Of a stretch of DNA of 50,068 nt, positions 48,443 through 50,068 are shown one piece after another. The number at the start of each line of letters is the position of its first letter. Position 1 is the first letter of the stretch. The position numbers were made by a program, and so were the translations under genes. The stretch is from Kalmusia sp. IMI 367209 (Eukaryota > Ascomycota > Dothideomycetes > Pleosporales > Didymosphaeriaceae), in the NCBI GenBank assembly GCA_027946365.1, contig JAPEUQ010000027.1:1-50068 (forward strand), written 5' to 3'. The notes under the pieces were generated by a model. It did not search any database. It was not told where the DNA came from and saw nothing but the letters and a program-made list of their open reading frames with translations.

Positions 48443-48574
48443 TAACCTATACCTAAGGTCCGTGTAATCTAACCCTAACCTACACCTAGGGTCTATATAA
48501 TTTAATCTTAATCTACACCTAAGGTTCGTGTAATCTAACCCTAACCTATACCTAATATTTAGTAATAGCTAACT
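48443..48574. repeat. Four 33-bp subterminal repeats at the right end of hAT-2
   Basis: Units start at 48443, 48476, 48509 and 48542, exactly 33 bp apart. Each opens TAACCTA[C/T]ACCTA (third TAATCTACACCTA); the first three share a GTGTAATCTAACCC-type end and the fourth diverges. The left end carries the inverted motif. Contains CCCTAACC telomere-like cores. Confidence 0.85.
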
Positions 48575-48620
48575 TAACCCTAATCTATTTATAATTAACC
48601 TTAACCCATTTACTAGTCTA

Positions 48621-48628
48621 TTCTATTA
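48621..48628. repeat. hAT-2 right target-site duplication
   Basis: TTCTATTA, an exact match to 42633-42640. Confidence 0.95.
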
Positions 48629-49253
48629 TAGATTTAAGTATTCTATTAGATAATTTCTTAAGTATAACTAAGTATATTTTTCTTTTTATCTACTAGATTA
48701 CTTTATCTACTAAGTATATCTACTCTTCTATTTTCTTTCCTATTATATAGATAATTCTAAACTTATACTATTTTATAATTTATAACTATTATTATTATCT
48801 AGATATAAGTTCTTTTATTATAGTAAATTAGAGTAGATTTTTATAGTTTATATAGATTTCTAGACTTAAGTAGCTTAGAGTAAATAGGGTCTTTAATACT
48901 TAAAGATTTTTACTATTATATATAGTTCTTTATTATAGATATTATATTTTATTTCTATATTATTAAATTTATATAAGTAGTAGACTATAAAATACTACTA
49001 TTTATTTTATTTTTATTTAGTATATATATATCTATTACTAGGTCACTAGTATTTATTTTAAAGTATAGGAGTTTATTATCTTAATAATAGATTAGAACTA
49101 ATTCTATAATATATATTATTTTAAATATTTAGAAAGCTATCTCATATTTATTAATCTATATAAATAATATATCTTTTTAGTTAAGTTAGTTAGAGATATT
49201 ATAATCTTAAAATAGTCTTTAATAAATTATTTATATATATATATATATATATA
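48629..49253 (-). mobile_element. Family-D copy 2 resuming after hAT-2
   Basis: Collinear with D1 from about 24340 to 24930 (pol region on the minus strand). Ends in a TA microsatellite (about 49232-49252) next to A7. Confidence 0.8.
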
Positions 49254-50068
49254 TTACTCATTATTGAAAGATGGTACGTAGTTTAAAGGATAGTAAATTT
49301 AAAAAGATATAGTAATTCTCTCCTACTTTCTAACTTAAAGATATTTTAAAGATATTAATAGTAAAGATATTATATTTCTACTAGATTTATTAGATTATTA
49401 GATTTAATTATTAGATTAGATTATAAGATTATTATATTAGATTATAAAGTAAGGCTTAGCGTATACTCTAATTAAAAAGTTATTTAATTTATTAAAAAAG
49501 GATACGATATATATATTATCTTTTAATAATAGTTTTTATTATAGTAATAGTTATAATAAGTTACTATTTATTAAGATTATTATAAATAGTAACCGTTATC
49601 TCTACTTATTAACTATAACGTTAATATTTACCTTACTAATATATTTTCTTTCTTCTCTAGACTAGGTACACCGTATAATCTTATATAAATAACTATTATT
49701 AATATATTACCCTCTTAAATTTTACTATATCTATAAATAACTTTTATATTAAAATTAATCTTACTAAATTATCTAAATTATCTATTATCTACTATTTTAT
49801 TATCTATTTTATAGATGATAATATATATACTAAATCCTTATAAATATTATATATTATAAATAGTAAGTTTGGTCGGAATTACTAAAGATAACTATAATAA
49901 AGAGGTCTTAAGAATATATAAAATAATAGGAGAAAATTACTAGTAATATATATACTTAAGTATTAATAAAATCCTTTAGGTTTATGAGTTAGATTAGGTG
50001 GCGATAGTAAATCTCAAAAAAAAAAAAAAATAATAATAGATAGATAATAGTATTATAGAGAGAAATTC
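49254..50068 (-). mobile_element. Family-A element A7 (A5 subfamily), runs to or near window end
   Basis: Starts ATTACTCATTATTGAAAG, the inverse of the A5 right end, and follows the family sequence with substantial divergence. A 15-base A run at 50016-50030 lies near the window end. The far terminus was not identified. Confidence 0.6.

Larger units (their letters stand above)
42641..48620 (+). mobile_element. hAT-2: complete 5,980-bp hAT transposon carrying a histone H3-like gene
   Basis: Terminal inverted repeats TAGACTGGTAAATGGGT (left) and its near-complement ACCCATTTACTAGTCTA (right). 8-bp TTCTATTA target duplications, the hallmark length for hAT. D1 supplies the empty site. Gene order: H3-like gene on minus (43086-43556), divergent spacer with a TA microsatellite, ORF-X on plus (about 44067-45420), transposase on plus (about 45800-48180). 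Subterminal TTAGGG-like motifs lie at both ends. Compared with its neighbours it keeps more CA/TG, so it is probably a later arrival, yet still RIP-affected. Confidence 0.93.

Noticed and set aside
50016..50030. 15-base A run as a retroposon poly(A) tail
   Set aside because: It lies near A7, but other family-A copies have no A tail at either end; it could be a simple homopolymer, and the window ends soon after.
1..50068. Mitochondrial, Plasmodium-like or bacterial symbiont DNA because of extreme AT content
   Set aside because: No rRNA, tRNA or organelle genes; protein remnants are fungal-type retrotransposon and hAT proteins with stops explained by CpA-directed C-to-T change; no intact ORFs of any useful length.

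Overview
This window is a graveyard of nested, mutation-scarred transposable elements, most likely from an AT-rich compartment of a filamentous ascomycete (Pezizomycotina). CpA and TpG are strikingly scarce and TpA is in great excess throughout. Recognisable protein frames are studded with stops of the kind C-to-T or G-to-A changes make (TAA/TAG from CAA/CAG/TGG). That is the signature of repeat-induced point mutation (RIP). By eye, G+C is about a quarter. I found no intact host gene, rRNA, tRNA or CRISPR array; every gene reported is a pseudogene inside a mobile element.

Layout. (1) 1-4440: left-truncated Ty3/gypsy element (gypsy-3, + strand), then about 1.7 kb of unassigned sequence. (2) 6128-16529: a partial hAT element (hAT-1, inverted), split by a complete 7.5-kb Ty3/gypsy element (gypsy-1, 6597-14106, minus strand). 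(3) 16530-50068: an apparent tandem series of a third minus-strand Ty3/gypsy family (family D, ~360-bp LTRs at 16530, 20049 and 40810). It holds several ~1.2-kb family-A elements with 11-12 bp target duplications, an internally deleted gypsy-1 relative (gypsy-1b, 27459-40207), a third gypsy family inside that (gypsy-2, 29629-39640), and inside gypsy-2 a family-A element and an 899-bp TIR element. (4) 42641-48620: a complete 5,980-bp hAT element (hAT-2) with TIRs, an 8-bp target duplication and an empty-site counterpart in the window.

Most notable content. Both hAT copies carry a degenerate but unmistakable histone H3-like gene, transcribed away from the other element genes. In hAT-2 it runs as one frame of 140 codons (wild-type H3 is about 136) interrupted by one 48-nt GTAAGT...TAG intron; the same intron is in hAT-1. 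Beside it is an unrecognised gene (ORF-X), then the hAT transposase with DNASNN-like, CLxHIINLVV-like and C-terminal dimerisation motifs. The ends hold TTAGGG-like subterminal repeats, four at an exact 33-bp period on the right. A transposon-borne H3 gene is the best candidate for an undescribed system here.

Second, gypsy-2 has a 689-codon frame after its integrase and chromodomain that runs almost to the polypurine tract with no frameshift. It is an accessory ORF I cannot identify. Relative ages follow from nesting: family D is oldest, then gypsy-1b, then gypsy-2, then the TIR element and A4; hAT-2 and A6 sit in family D copy 2.
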